In this document: piece after piece, positions 17,622 to 26,017 of the stretch
Layout: the number at the start of each line of letters is the position of its first letter
Numbering within the stretch: position 1 is the stretch's first letter
NCBI GenBank assembly: GCA_964569385.1
Contig: CAZMUM010000022.1
Location: 1 to 64,000 of the forward strand
DNA length: 64,000 nucleotides
Origin: JAADHX01 sp964569385
GTDB taxonomy: Bacteria; Actinomycetota; Acidimicrobiia; Acidimicrobiales; Poriferisodalaceae
Direction of reading: 5' to 3'
Position numbers and translations under genes: made by a program
Notes under the pieces: generated by a model
What the model saw: the letters and a program-made list of their open reading frames with translations, nothing else
What the model was told of the DNA's origin: nothing
The model's database searches: none

Positions 17622-18308
17622 GTGATTGAGATTCAGCGGACGATGCTCGATGGGCGTCTGGCTTCGATTCGTTTCACCTCGCGTCGCGACGGCAACCTTG
17701 GGGTTCGATCGTCCGACGTCGGACAAGTTCGTGATGCCCTCGATCGTCGCCCGTGGACGTGGCTTAGCCAAGTCCACGGAGCCCAGGTAGTTCAGGTGTG
17801 TTCGCCAGGTCAACATGCCGGGGCTGAAGGCGACGGATCCATCACAACGGATAGCGGTTGCGTGCTCAGCGTCCAAGGTGCCGACTGTGCTCCGGTTGCG
17901 TTCTGGAGCCCTCAGGGTGTCGCCGGAGTTGCCCATGTTGGTTGGCGAGGTGCGCTTGAGGGCGTTGTCGCACGCACAGTTGAGACAATGAGATCAGTTG
18001 GCGCTGGCGATGTCTATGCGGTTCTAGGTCCCCATATTCGCCCTGGGTCCTATGAGTTCGCGCCAGCAGACCTACAGATCATGATCGACCGATTCGGCGA
18101 GTCAGTGGCGGCCCGAACACTCGACAACAAACCAGCGCTCGATATGAGCAACGTGCTCCAGGCTGCGCTAGACAACGCCGGAGCCCTGATCGATTTCGAC
18201 ACTGGCATCTGTACCTCGAATGACCACTGGTATTCGCATCGCGCTAGATCCGACGGCGGACGTCATGGGGCAATTGTTGTAATCGAGGAAGCCGATGAGT
18301 CAACCTAA
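17622..18308 (+). CDS. pgeF: Purine nucleoside phosphorylase-like YfiH/PgeF (multicopper laccase domain) protein
   Basis: Member of the YfiH/LACC1 (Cu-oxidase_4) family, once called polyphenol oxidase and now linked to purine nucleoside phosphorolysis and, in E. coli, to editing of misincorporated L-Ser in peptidoglycan precursors. Motifs: LSQVHGAQVV (His), VQGADCAPVAFW (Cys), GVAHVGWRGALEGVV (His) and GPHIRPGSYEF. The three zinc ligands (His, Cys, His) are therefore visible. Length 228 aa. The GTG start has AAGGAG ten bases before it. It lies right after ftsZ, as in many actinobacteria, and overlaps yggS by 14 bp. Confidence 0.88.
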   Translation: MIEIQRTMLDGRLASIRFTSRRDGNLGVRSSDVGQVRDALDRRPWTWLSQVHGAQVVQVCSPGQHAGAEGDGSITTDSGCVLSVQGADCAPVAFWSPQGVAGVAHVGWRGALEGVVARTVETMRSVGAGDVYAVLGPHIRPGSYEFAPADLQIMIDRFGESVAARTLDNKPALDMSNVLQAALDNAGALIDFDTGICTSNDHWYSHRARSDGGRHGAIVVIEEADEST

Positions 18309-18993
18309 CCAGAACCCCTATTCACACGAAGCGATCCGGGGTCGGGCTGAGGTCGTATGGAACCGAATTCTCGATGCCGGCGGGTCGGTCGACACTGTGC
18401 GGCTCGTTGCTGTCACAAAAGCCCTCGACCCAAGTGCGGCCATCGGGGCCATAGCTGCTGGCCTGTTCGATCTCGGGGAGAGTTACGTGCAGGAGTTCGC
18501 CGCCAAGGCTCCCACGGTAGCGAACTCGCCGCGGGGCGACCAAGCACGCTGGCACTTCGTTGGTGGATTGCAGCGCAACAAGATCAATATGTTGCTGCCG
18601 GTCGAACTCATCCACAGCATCGACACCCAGAAGTTGGCCTCCGCCGTCGGATCTCGACGAGAGGGTCAGGCTGTCTTGGTTCAAGTAAATATCGGCATCG
18701 AGACCCAGAAGGGCGGTTGCCACCCCGATGAGACAACCGCCTTAGTGGCCCACTGCATCGATGCTGGGCTCGACGTCCAAGGTCTGATGGGCGTAGCTAG
18801 ACAGGCTGGCGGCGATGACACCACCGAACAGTTCGAACGGTTGGTTCGACTCGCCGACGATCTACACCTCGAGGTCAGATCGATAGGGATGTCCGCCGAC
18901 CTCGACCTAGCGGTGACAGCAGGATCGACCATGGTCCGAGTCGGCGCGGGGCTGTTCGGACCGAGACCTCCCAAACAGGGTTTGTCTCAATAG
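18295..18993 (+). CDS. yggS: YggS-family pyridoxal phosphate homeostasis protein (PLPBP)
   Basis: PLP-binding TIM-barrel protein that buffers cellular pyridoxal phosphate. The PLP lysine lies in LVAVTKALDP near residue 40. Further conserved parts are GESYVQEFAAKA, WHFVGGLQRNK, HSIDTQKLA, VQVNIGIETQKGG, the RSIGMSADLDLAV segment, and the phosphate-binding end STMVRVGAGLFGPR. Length 232 aa. It is usually found between ftsZ and sepF in actinobacteria, as here. The ATG lies inside the last codons of pgeF. Confidence 0.92.
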   Translation: MSQPNQNPYSHEAIRGRAEVVWNRILDAGGSVDTVRLVAVTKALDPSAAIGAIAAGLFDLGESYVQEFAAKAPTVANSPRGDQARWHFVGGLQRNKINMLLPVELIHSIDTQKLASAVGSRREGQAVLVQVNIGIETQKGGCHPDETTALVAHCIDAGLDVQGLMGVARQAGGDDTTEQFERLVRLADDLHLEVRSIGMSADLDLAVTAGSTMVRVGAGLFGPRPPKQGLSQ

Positions 18994-19070
18994 ATTCAGC
19001 AATGCGCACCCGCCGTTGGGGTCAGTATTGTTGTGGCCCCGTTTGGGCCTACCCGTCCGGTACCCTCGGG

Positions 19071-19086
19071 GGCACCTAAGGGTGCC
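19071..19086 (+). terminator. Short hairpin upstream of sepF
   Basis: GGCACC (19071-19076) and GGTGCC (19081-19086) pair around TAAG, in the 121-bp gap between yggS and sepF. No U-run follows, so it may be an attenuating or leader hairpin rather than a terminator. Confidence 0.35.
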
Positions 19087-19114
19087 TACCGGAAGCACCC
19101 AATGGGAGGTAAAT

Positions 19115-19699
19115 GTGCCATCGATGTTCCAAAAGACGATGCTCTATCTCGGGCTAGCACCCGAAGAAGAGTACGACGACCTCGAGAACGTTGAACCCCG
19201 CGGGGACCGCTATCCAGAATCTGCCAGCGGCGGGCCGCCCGTCGCGGCACGGCCGGCACGCGACCAAACACCGCCACCTGTGGCCAGGCTTGGAGTCGAG
19301 CCCGATTCCGGGGCGGTTCGAACCGTGAGCCGCGAGCAAGCGGTGGCCGCTGGTGCCCGAGTTTCAGATGCTGTGTCTTCCCAGCCGCCATCGCCATCTG
19401 CCTCGGTGCGAACTTTTGCAATGTCGTCGGCCAAACCTCACGTGGTTGCACCAAGGCAGTTCAACGAAGCCCAGGCCGTAGCCGACCATTTCAAATCTGA
19501 GCAACCGGTCATCTTGAATCTGCAAGAAGTAGATCGTGACCTTCGACGCAGGCTCATCGATTTCGCCAGCGGGCTGTCGTATGGGCTTGGGGGTCGGATG
19601 GACAGGGTGGCCGACGGGGTCTATCTTCTCACCCCGGACAACGTCGAAGTCAGCGACGACGAACGCCGTCGGCTCCAAGAACGAGGGCTTCACCACTAA
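19115..19699 (+). CDS. sepF: Cell division protein SepF
   Basis: Cytoplasmic protein that anchors FtsZ to the membrane in organisms without FtsA. The N-terminal amphipathic segment (MFQKTMLYLGLAPEEEYDD) fits membrane binding. A variable linker of about 90 residues follows, then the SepF core (RQFNEAQAVADHFKSEQPVI, ASGLSYGLGGRMDRV, GVYLLTPDNVEVS). The start is set at GTG 19115, five bases after a GGAGG site. An ATG at 19124 is the alternative, and the longer open frame from 19016 lacks support. Length 194 aa. Confidence 0.92.
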   Translation: MPSMFQKTMLYLGLAPEEEYDDLENVEPRGDRYPESASGGPPVAARPARDQTPPPVARLGVEPDSGAVRTVSREQAVAAGARVSDAVSSQPPSPSASVRTFAMSSAKPHVVAPRQFNEAQAVADHFKSEQPVILNLQEVDRDLRRRLIDFASGLSYGLGGRMDRVADGVYLLTPDNVEVSDDERRRLQERGLHH

Positions 19700-19702
19700 C
19701 CA

Positions 19703-19963
19703 ATGGAAATCGTGTGCACGCTCGTTACGGCCTACATTATTGTCATATTCGCTCGGATCGTATTGTCATGGTTGCCAATTTCGCCCGATTCGCCTGTGGC
19801 GACGGTCAGCAGCTTTATCCATCGAATCACCGAACCGCTGATGGGCCCACTCCGGCGGGCCCTGCCGCCACTGCGCATGGGCAACATGATGATGGACTTG
19901 TCGCCAATCGTTCTGCTGTTCGTACTTCAGTTCGTTGTTCTCGGGATCGTTTGCCGAGCGTAA
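19703..19963 (+). CDS. YggT family membrane protein
   Basis: Small membrane protein (86 aa) with two hydrophobic segments (VTAYIIVIFARIVLSWLPI and SPIVLLFVLQFVVLGIV). The loop between them carries the family pattern RITEPLMGPLRRALPP. YggT proteins sit next to sepF in Gram-positives and cyanobacteria and are linked to envelope or osmotic functions, but no biochemical role is firmly known. It starts three bases after sepF and is probably co-transcribed. Confidence 0.88.
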   Translation: MEIVCTLVTAYIIVIFARIVLSWLPISPDSPVATVSSFIHRITEPLMGPLRRALPPLRMGNMMMDLSPIVLLFVLQFVVLGIVCRA

Positions 19964-20078
19964 CGCACGGATTATTTCGATAACGCGTGTCAGCTAAACG
20001 GTGCTCATATGCTTGAATCGGTAATTGACTACAGACCGCCCTATCGCAACGGCCAATACGTTGCTACTCTCTGCGTTC

Positions 20079-21548
20079 ATGGAACTCACACCCCAACTGC
20101 TTGAGACTCAGCAGTTTCCCGAGAAATGGCGCGGCTACGACCAGGACGCTGTCGACGAATTCCTCGAGCGCGTCGGCGTTGCTGTAGCCGAACTACAGGA
20201 CCGTCTTCGTTCGACCGCCGAGCGCGTAGTCGAGCTTGAGACCCCAAGTCCGGGCGCAAAGCCGGCCGCACCTGGCACCAGTTCGAGCCAAGGGCCCACC
20301 ACGGCCACCACCCCAACCGCCGCGGCAGCTCGGAGCGCCGCTCCCACCGATGCCGATGCCGCGCAGGTCGGTCGGGCGTTGATACTTGCCCAGGCGGCCG
20401 CCGACACCGCGATAGCGGAGGCAAAAGCCGATGCCGCGCTGATCGTTAAGACTGCAAACGACAAATCCGACGTTGTCGCTGGCGAAGCTCGGGCCAAGGC
20501 AACAACCATCGAGTCGACCGCGCTTCAGAATGCCGATCGCCTCACCGCCGAGGCGAATCGTCGTCACGCGGAGGCCACCAACAAACTCGACGATGCCGAT
20601 GCTCACGTTGCTCGACTGGCCCAAGAGACCGTTGCTTCGGCTCAGGCTGAGGCTGCCGGACTCATTGCCAAGGCCAAAGGCGATGCCGACGAGGTGCGTT
20701 CGCAGGCCGCTAGTAGAGCCTCCACCGAAGCCGCTCGAGCCATCGTTGCAATAGAAGCTGAGCTAACAGAACTTGAGACCACACGTTCGGCTAAGCAGGC
20801 CGAAGTGTCGGCGTTGGCCCAAGAACTAGCAGGCCGACAAGAGGCGTTGGCTAGCGTCGTTGGCGATCTCGAATCGCTGCTTGGTCGAGTTGGCTCGCTC
20901 GGTGCTACGACCACGGCTACACCACCGCCTGCTACACCACCGCCTGCTACACCACCGCCCACGGCAGGTCCAGCGACCGAAGCTCCGGAGCCAGCTAACC
21001 CAGTAACGACACCGGAGCCAGAATCGACACGGTCGTCGTCGGTGCCAAGTCCGCAGCAACCAACATCACATCAAGCCCCGTCAGCGCCACCAGCGCTAAG
21101 TCAACCCGCAGCCGTGCCTACTTCGACCGTGGATAGGGCGGCTGAGAGTGCCAACCCAGAGGGTGCAACGCTTGTTGATGCAACGCTTGTTGATGCAACA
21201 CTGCCAGACGCCGCAGCTCCGACAACGGCCCCCGAGCCTGTCGCAGCCGTAGCTGCCACGACGACTACTCCTGCACCGGCCACGACTGCACAGACGGCGA
21301 CTGCCGAAGCCGACACGGCCAGCGAAGTGATCGACCTCACCGACTCATCTGTAGCTGAGCAGGACGAGCTCAAAGATCTGTGGGCCGGCATAGCGTCTCC
21401 GGCGTCGGTTGGTAGCCGAAGTGCGGTCGTCGATGATCCGTTCCTCGCAGCTCTTCGCAGTCCCGACCGCGTCGAGTACGACGGCTCGGGCGAACCAGAC
21501 GACGAGCGCAGCGGATTCCGCCGCCGCCGCCGTACCAGGCGCCTCTAA
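20079..21548 (+). CDS. divIVA: DivIVA domain protein (Wag31-like) with long repetitive linker
   Basis: Polar growth and division scaffold. The start at ATG 20079 gives the DivIVA N-terminal membrane-binding module (TPQLLETQQFPEKWRGYDQD, then AVDEFLERVGVAVAELQDRL). A long Ala/Glu/Lys-rich coiled coil follows (about residues 110-290), then a Pro/Thr/Ala-rich linker (about 300-450) and a basic tail (FRRRRRTRRL). The linker contains perfect 15-bp tandem repeats (20916-20960 and 21165-21209). At 489 aa it is longer than most DivIVA. The upstream TTG at 20025 is less likely. It overlaps ileS end to end by 4 bp. Confidence 0.85.
   Translation: MELTPQLLETQQFPEKWRGYDQDAVDEFLERVGVAVAELQDRLRSTAERVVELETPSPGAKPAAPGTSSSQGPTTATTPTAAAARSAAPTDADAAQVGRALILAQAAADTAIAEAKADAALIVKTANDKSDVVAGEARAKATTIESTALQNADRLTAEANRRHAEATNKLDDADAHVARLAQETVASAQAEAAGLIAKAKGDADEVRSQAASRASTEAARAIVAIEAELTELETTRSAKQAEVSALAQELAGRQEALASVVGDLESLLGRVGSLGATTTATPPPATPPPATPPPTAGPATEAPEPANPVTTPEPESTRSSSVPSPQQPTSHQAPSAPPALSQPAAVPTSTVDRAAESANPEGATLVDATLVDATLPDAAAPTTAPEPVAAVAATTTTPAPATTAQTATAEADTASEVIDLTDSSVAEQDELKDLWAGIASPASVGSRSAVVDDPFLAALRSPDRVEYDGSGEPDDERSGFRRRRRTRRL
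20916..20960 (+). repeat. Three tandem 15-bp units encoding ATPPP
   Basis: GCTACACCACCGCCT is repeated at 20916, 20931 and 20946 (the last copy ends CCC), encoding ATPPPATPPPATPPP in the DivIVA linker. Exact nucleotide identity suggests recent slippage. Confidence 0.85.
21165..21209 (+). repeat. Tandem 15-bp units encoding ATLVD
   Basis: GCAACGCTTGTTGAT occurs twice in tandem (21165, 21180), followed by a diverged third unit, encoding ATLVDATLVDATLPD in DivIVA. Confidence 0.8.
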
Positions 21549-24500
21549 CCCACTGGTTCGAGTCCGATCTCGAAGGTGGAGTCGAGCACCGTCACTTCGG
21601 CGCGATGTGTAGTCGCTACAACAGTTACCACAACGACTGAGTTTGCCAGGGTAGCCGCGGCGATGTCTTGGGCGTGCGCGGCGAGTATCTCCGCGGCATC
21701 GTCTCCGGCAACCTGGGCTTCGATCCGGTCGGTGACTTCGAGGCCCGCATCTTTGCGAAGTTGCTGCAGGTGTCTGATGAGGTCGCGAGCCAAACCTTCT
21801 AGCTCGAGCTGTGGAGTCGTCTGGGTGTCGAGAACGATCACCGCCTCGTTCGATCTGAGTGCCGCCGCGGCCTGACCTTCCTCAGCAACGAGTCCCAGTT
21901 CGTACTCACTGTCCGTGAGAATGTGGGAACCCACGGAAATCGATCCATCATCAAGCCGTTTCCAGTCGCCGCGTTTCGCGGCTCCGAAAACGTCTTGTAC
22001 ATCTCGCCCTAACCTCGGGCCAAGAACCTTGCCATCTGGCTTAAGGACGAAGCTGGCATGATCGCCGATTTCGGCGGTGAGGGTTACGTTCTTGACGTTC
22101 AGTTCGTCCATCAACAGCCACACCAAGGGCTCTAGGTCTTCCGCGCCGGAACCAGCAATTGTGATGTTTGGCAGGGGCAAGCGGACTCGCCGATTGGCAT
22201 CCTCGCGAAGTCGGAGCCCAGTCGATGCCACCTCGCGTAGGCGATCCATAGCCGCTACCAGGGCCGGGTCGCTTGGTAGGTCGTCGACGTTGGGCCAATC
22301 CGAGAGGTGCACGCTCATACCCTTTGTGAGGCCACCAAATATCTCTTCGCTCACTAGGGGTAAGAGCGGTGCGGCGACCTGACACAGGATGGTCAGTGTC
22401 GTGAACAGGGTGTCGTAGGCGTCGGACTTCGCCGAAGCGGCTGCTTGATCGTTGCTGTTGGGAGCCCAGAACCGGTCGCGACTGCGCCGGATGTACCAGT
22501 TGTTCAAGGCATCGATGAACTTCTGAATCTCCGCCGCCGCACCTGGTAAGTCGTAGGCGTCGAGGCGCTCGGTCACGTCTATGAGAAGTTCGCGTGTCTT
22601 AGCGAGGATGTAGCGGTCGAGCACATGAGATGAATCCGTCCGTGTCGTGGCTGTATGGCCGTCGACGTTCGCGTAGAGCGTGAAGAACGAATAGGCATTC
22701 CAGATGGGGATGAGAACCTGGCGGACCACATCGTCGATTCCGGCATCACTTATCCGGGTGTTTCCACCGCGGACGATGTTTGACGACATGAAGTACCAGC
22801 GCAGAGCGTCGGCACCTTGTTTGTCGAAAATCTCCGACGGTTCGGTGTAGTTACGCAGCCGTTTCGAAAGTTTGGTGCCGTCCTGCGCCAATAGGACCCC
22901 GTGACAAATGACGTTCTGGAACGCAGGTTTGTCGAATAACGCTCCAGCCAGAACGTGGAGCGTGTAGAACCAACCGCGGGTCTGGTTGATGTACTCGACT
23001 ATAAAGTCGGCGGGGAAGTGGTCTTCGAACCACTCTTTGTTCTCGAATGGATAGTGCACCTGGGCGAAGGGCATCGAGCCAGACTCGAACCAACAATCGA
23101 GTACCTCTGGGACCCTGCGCATCATGGCCTGGCCACTCGGGTCGTCGGGGTTAGGCCTCACAAGTTCGTCGACAACTGGGCGATGAAGATCGTCGAGCTT
23201 TACGCCGAAGTCGGCTTCGAGCTGCTCAAGCGAACCGTAGACATCGATCCGTGGGAACGCGGGGTCGTCGCTTTCCCATACCGGCACCGGAGAACCCCAG
23301 AATCGGTTGCGGCTGATCGACCAGTCCCTGGCGCCAGCCAACCACATGCCGAACCGGCCGTTCTGGACGTTGTCAGGAACCCACCTGATCTCTTGGTTGA
23401 GCTCGACAAGGCGGTCGCGGATCTTGGTGACGCTCACGTACCAGGAGGTAATTGCCTTGTAGATGATGGGGGTGTCGGTGCGCCAGCAGTGCGGATAGTT
23501 GTGTTCGTAGCTGTCGTGGCGCAGAACTCGGCCCCGATCCTTGAGGTGTTTGATGATTTCTGGGTTGGCATCGAATACGTTCAGGCCAACCCAGTCGGCG
23601 ACCTCGGCTGTGAATCGGCCCTGATCGTCGACTGGCACAACGTCGCCGATCTCGATGCCGGCGGCCTCACAGGTTGTCTGATCGTCTTCGCCGAAGCCGG
23701 GGGCCATGTGCACGACCCCGGTACCTTCGGTTGTGTCGACAAAATCGGCGTCCACGATGCGGAATGCATCGGAGCGGTTGGCGAAGTAGTCGAACAACGG
23801 TGTGTAGGTGCGACCGACTAGGTCGCGGCCCATCATCGTGGCTTTGATGTCGGGGTCATCGCCGAACTGGGCCGAATAGTTGCCCAACGCGGCCGAGCCC
23901 ACGATGTACAGATGGCCGTCTTCGGGCGACTCGACCACCGAATATTCAACGTCAGGCCCCACAGCGAGAGCGAGGTTGGAAGGCAGTGTCCACGGCGTCG
24001 TGGTCCAGGCCAAGATTCGAAGTGGCTGATCGTTGGTACCCGTCGGGTCGCTAGCGATGCCAGCAAGGTCGAACGCGACGGTGATGGCTGGGTCTTGCCT
24101 TGGTCGGGTGGCGTCGTCGAGGCGGATCTCAAAGTTCGACAACGGCGTTTCGGCACCCCAGCTATAGGGCATGACTCGGTAGGCCTTGTAAATGAGGCCT
24201 TTTTCGTAAAGTTCGTTGAAAGCCCACATGACCGATTCCATGTAGGAAAGGTCCATTGTCTTGTAGTCGTTCTCGAAATCGACCCAGCGAGCCTGCCTGG
24301 TGACGGTGTCTTCCCACTCCGAGGTGTATTTCATTACCGAAGCACGGCAGGCCTTGTTGAACTCGCCAATTCCGTATCTGGTGATAGCGGCTCGCCCAGA
24401 AACGCCGAGTTCTTTCTCAGTTTCCATCTCGGCGGGAAGTCCGTGGCAATCCCAGCCAAAGCGGCGGTCGACCTTATTGCCGCGCATGGTCTGGTAGCGG

Positions 24501-24721
24501 GGGATGACGTCCTTTACGAACCCAGTCAGAAGATGGCCGTGATGAGGCAAACCGTTCGCGAATGGCGGCCCGTCGTAGAACACATATTCATTTGCGTCGG
24601 CGCGGTTTTCGATCGATTCCTCGAATGCGCCTTCGGTGGCCCAGCGATCGAGGATCTTGCGTTCAATAGCCGGAAAGTCGGCTCTGCTTGGAACATTGGG
24701 ATAGGGCAATTCGTCAGTCAT
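21545..24721 (-). CDS. ileS: Isoleucyl-tRNA synthetase (eukaryote-like/IleS2-type)
   Basis: Class I aminoacyl-tRNA synthetase charging tRNA-Ile (1058 aa). The HIGH motif reads HHGH in PPFANGLPHHGHLLTG, and the KMSKS loop reads KLSKR in DGTKLSKRLRNY. WDCHGLPAEMETEKELG and GWFYTLHVLAGALF are typical of IleRS. The length, the TRQARWVDFENDYKTMD segment, the KxSKR form and the lack of a C-terminal zinc site suit the long IleRS type shared with eukaryotes and mycobacteria, which is commonly mupirocin-insensitive; resistance here is inference. It is the only minus-strand gene in the first 29 kb. Its 3' end abuts divIVA. No T-box consensus was found upstream. Confidence 0.95.
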   Translation of the reverse strand: MTDELPYPNVPSRADFPAIERKILDRWATEGAFEESIENRADANEYVFYDGPPFANGLPHHGHLLTGFVKDVIPRYQTMRGNKVDRRFGWDCHGLPAEMETEKELGVSGRAAITRYGIGEFNKACRASVMKYTSEWEDTVTRQARWVDFENDYKTMDLSYMESVMWAFNELYEKGLIYKAYRVMPYSWGAETPLSNFEIRLDDATRPRQDPAITVAFDLAGIASDPTGTNDQPLRILAWTTTPWTLPSNLALAVGPDVEYSVVESPEDGHLYIVGSAALGNYSAQFGDDPDIKATMMGRDLVGRTYTPLFDYFANRSDAFRIVDADFVDTTEGTGVVHMAPGFGEDDQTTCEAAGIEIGDVVPVDDQGRFTAEVADWVGLNVFDANPEIIKHLKDRGRVLRHDSYEHNYPHCWRTDTPIIYKAITSWYVSVTKIRDRLVELNQEIRWVPDNVQNGRFGMWLAGARDWSISRNRFWGSPVPVWESDDPAFPRIDVYGSLEQLEADFGVKLDDLHRPVVDELVRPNPDDPSGQAMMRRVPEVLDCWFESGSMPFAQVHYPFENKEWFEDHFPADFIVEYINQTRGWFYTLHVLAGALFDKPAFQNVICHGVLLAQDGTKLSKRLRNYTEPSEIFDKQGADALRWYFMSSNIVRGGNTRISDAGIDDVVRQVLIPIWNAYSFFTLYANVDGHTATTRTDSSHVLDRYILAKTRELLIDVTERLDAYDLPGAAAEIQKFIDALNNWYIRRSRDRFWAPNSNDQAAASAKSDAYDTLFTTLTILCQVAAPLLPLVSEEIFGGLTKGMSVHLSDWPNVDDLPSDPALVAAMDRLREVASTGLRLREDANRRVRLPLPNITIAGSGAEDLEPLVWLLMDELNVKNVTLTAEIGDHASFVLKPDGKVLGPRLGRDVQDVFGAAKRGDWKRLDDGSISVGSHILTDSEYELGLVAEEGQAAAALRSNEAVIVLDTQTTPQLELEGLARDLIRHLQQLRKDAGLEVTDRIEAQVAGDDAAEILAAHAQDIAAATLANSVVVVTVVATTHRAEVTVLDSTFEIGLEPVG

Positions 24722-24959
24722 TTGGACCTGTCCGATCTGAATGAGGTCAGTCGCTGAGGTTACCGGCGTCGAAACCCGAGATCGTCGCTTTTTGTGATGC
24801 CGTGAGTTAGCGAGTCGTGGGACTCAGGTCGATCAGCGCTTGGTCGACCTACACCGGTAATAATTAGCTGGCCGCAATTGGAAACACACCTGTGATTCCA
24901 TACACTGCGGCCCTTTCCGATAGTGGGGCCGGTTTGGCCCGGTCGAGGAGACACGAACT

Positions 24960-25460
24960 ATGGCTGCCAAGTCCAAAGCTACAGCCAAGAAGAAACCCGC
25001 CAACAAAGCTACTTCCGAGGCGTCTGACGCGACCGTTAAGACAGCGGCGAAGAAGCCCAAGGCACCAAAGAAGGCGCTAAAGAGCCCCTTTGGCGAGAAG
25101 TTTCTAGCGGTCCAAAAAGAGGCACTGCTCGAAGAGCGGGCGCGGTACACGCGTCATGCCGAGAGCCTTCAGGCCGAAGCCGACCAGTTGGCGCGCGATC
25201 GCGAACCTGGCGATGTCCAGTTCGACGACGAATCGGGCGAGGGCGACTCGATCGCCGTCGAACGCGAACGCGACCTCGCGATGTCGGCCCAAGCTCGTGA
25301 GGCGGTGCGCGATATCGATGCGGCCCTCGAACGAATAGTTGCCGGCACGTACGGCCTAAGCGTTGTGTCGGGGCTGCGTATTCCTAAGATTCGTCTTGAG
25401 GCGATTCCACAGGCCGACATGCGGGTCGACGAAAAGTCCCGCGGTATGAACTGGCGGTGA
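24960..25460 (+). CDS. DksA/TraR-like protein lacking zinc-finger cysteines
   Basis: 166 aa. A Lys/Ala-rich basic tail (residues 1-45) precedes a coiled coil with acidic residues and a C-terminal segment GTYGLSVVSGLRIPKIRLEAIP that aligns by eye with the DksA/TraR zinc-finger pattern (GTYGxCxxCGxxIPxxRLEAxP). All cysteines are replaced; the protein contains no Cys at all. Fold identity is inferred from the flanking Gly-Thr-Tyr-Gly and Ile-Pro-x-x-Arg-Leu-Glu-Ala positions. It may act on RNA polymerase or be a structural relic. It is immediately upstream of lspA (GTGA overlap). Confidence 0.75.
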   Translation: MAAKSKATAKKKPANKATSEASDATVKTAAKKPKAPKKALKSPFGEKFLAVQKEALLEERARYTRHAESLQAEADQLARDREPGDVQFDDESGEGDSIAVERERDLAMSAQAREAVRDIDAALERIVAGTYGLSVVSGLRIPKIRLEAIPQADMRVDEKSRGMNWR

Positions 25461-26017
25461 CTGAAACCGGCGCTCGAGGCAACGCACTCGCACAGGTCGA
25501 CGCTCGGTCTTCGAGGCGGCGTATTTTCGCGATCGGCGGAATCGTCGTCACGGTCGACCAGCTAACAAAATTGTGGGCCCAGACTGCATTGGCCGACGGT
25601 CCTATCGATGTTGTCTGGACACTCCGATTCAGAGAGATCGGCAACACCGGGGCAGCCTGGTCAATAGGCAAAGGCCTCGGACCGTTTCTCGGCATTCTCA
25701 TTCTCATCATCATCGGCGCGATGTATTGGTACCGAAGCCGAATCGACAGCGGCTTGCCATTCGTCGCGTACTCCGTGATCTTTGGTGGCGCTATCGGTAA
25801 CGTGCTCGATCGCCTCTTTCGTGGCGAAGGCTGGCTCCGCGGAGCCGTCGTCGACTTCATCGACTTTCAGTGGTATCCGATCTTTAACGTGGCCGACATG
25901 TCAGTAGTCGTGGGGAGCCTGTCCTTGCTTGCGTTGTCTTGGCGCTCTCGAGCCGAGAACGAAACAGTCGAAACAGGGCCAAAAGCCACCGGCCAGCAAG
26001 CAGATCAGCCGACGTGA
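25457..26017 (+). CDS. lspA: Lipoprotein signal peptidase LspA
   Basis: Membrane aspartyl peptidase that removes prolipoprotein signal peptides (SPase II). Four hydrophobic segments are seen within 186 aa. Conserved boxes: VTVDQLTKLWA, EIGNTGAAWSIGKG, GGAIGNVLDRLFRG (first catalytic Asp) and FNVADMSVVVG (second catalytic Asp). It starts at a GTG overlapping the upstream stop and shares a GTGA with the pseudouridine synthase gene. A lipoprotein substrate candidate is encoded at 40149-40838. Confidence 0.94.
   Translation: MTETGARGNALAQVDARSSRRRIFAIGGIVVTVDQLTKLWAQTALADGPIDVVWTLRFREIGNTGAAWSIGKGLGPFLGILILIIIGAMYWYRSRIDSGLPFVAYSVIFGGAIGNVLDRLFRGEGWLRGAVVDFIDFQWYPIFNVADMSVVVGSLSLLALSWRSRAENETVETGPKATGQQADQPT

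Noticed and set aside
23912..24757. Plus-strand frame of 281 codons inside ileS
   Set aside because: Antisense to a clear synthetase gene and without domain signals.
24722..24959. T-box leader before ileS
   Set aside because: The T-box consensus AGGGTGGNACCGCG was not found on the minus strand; only a GGTAACC-like stretch appears.
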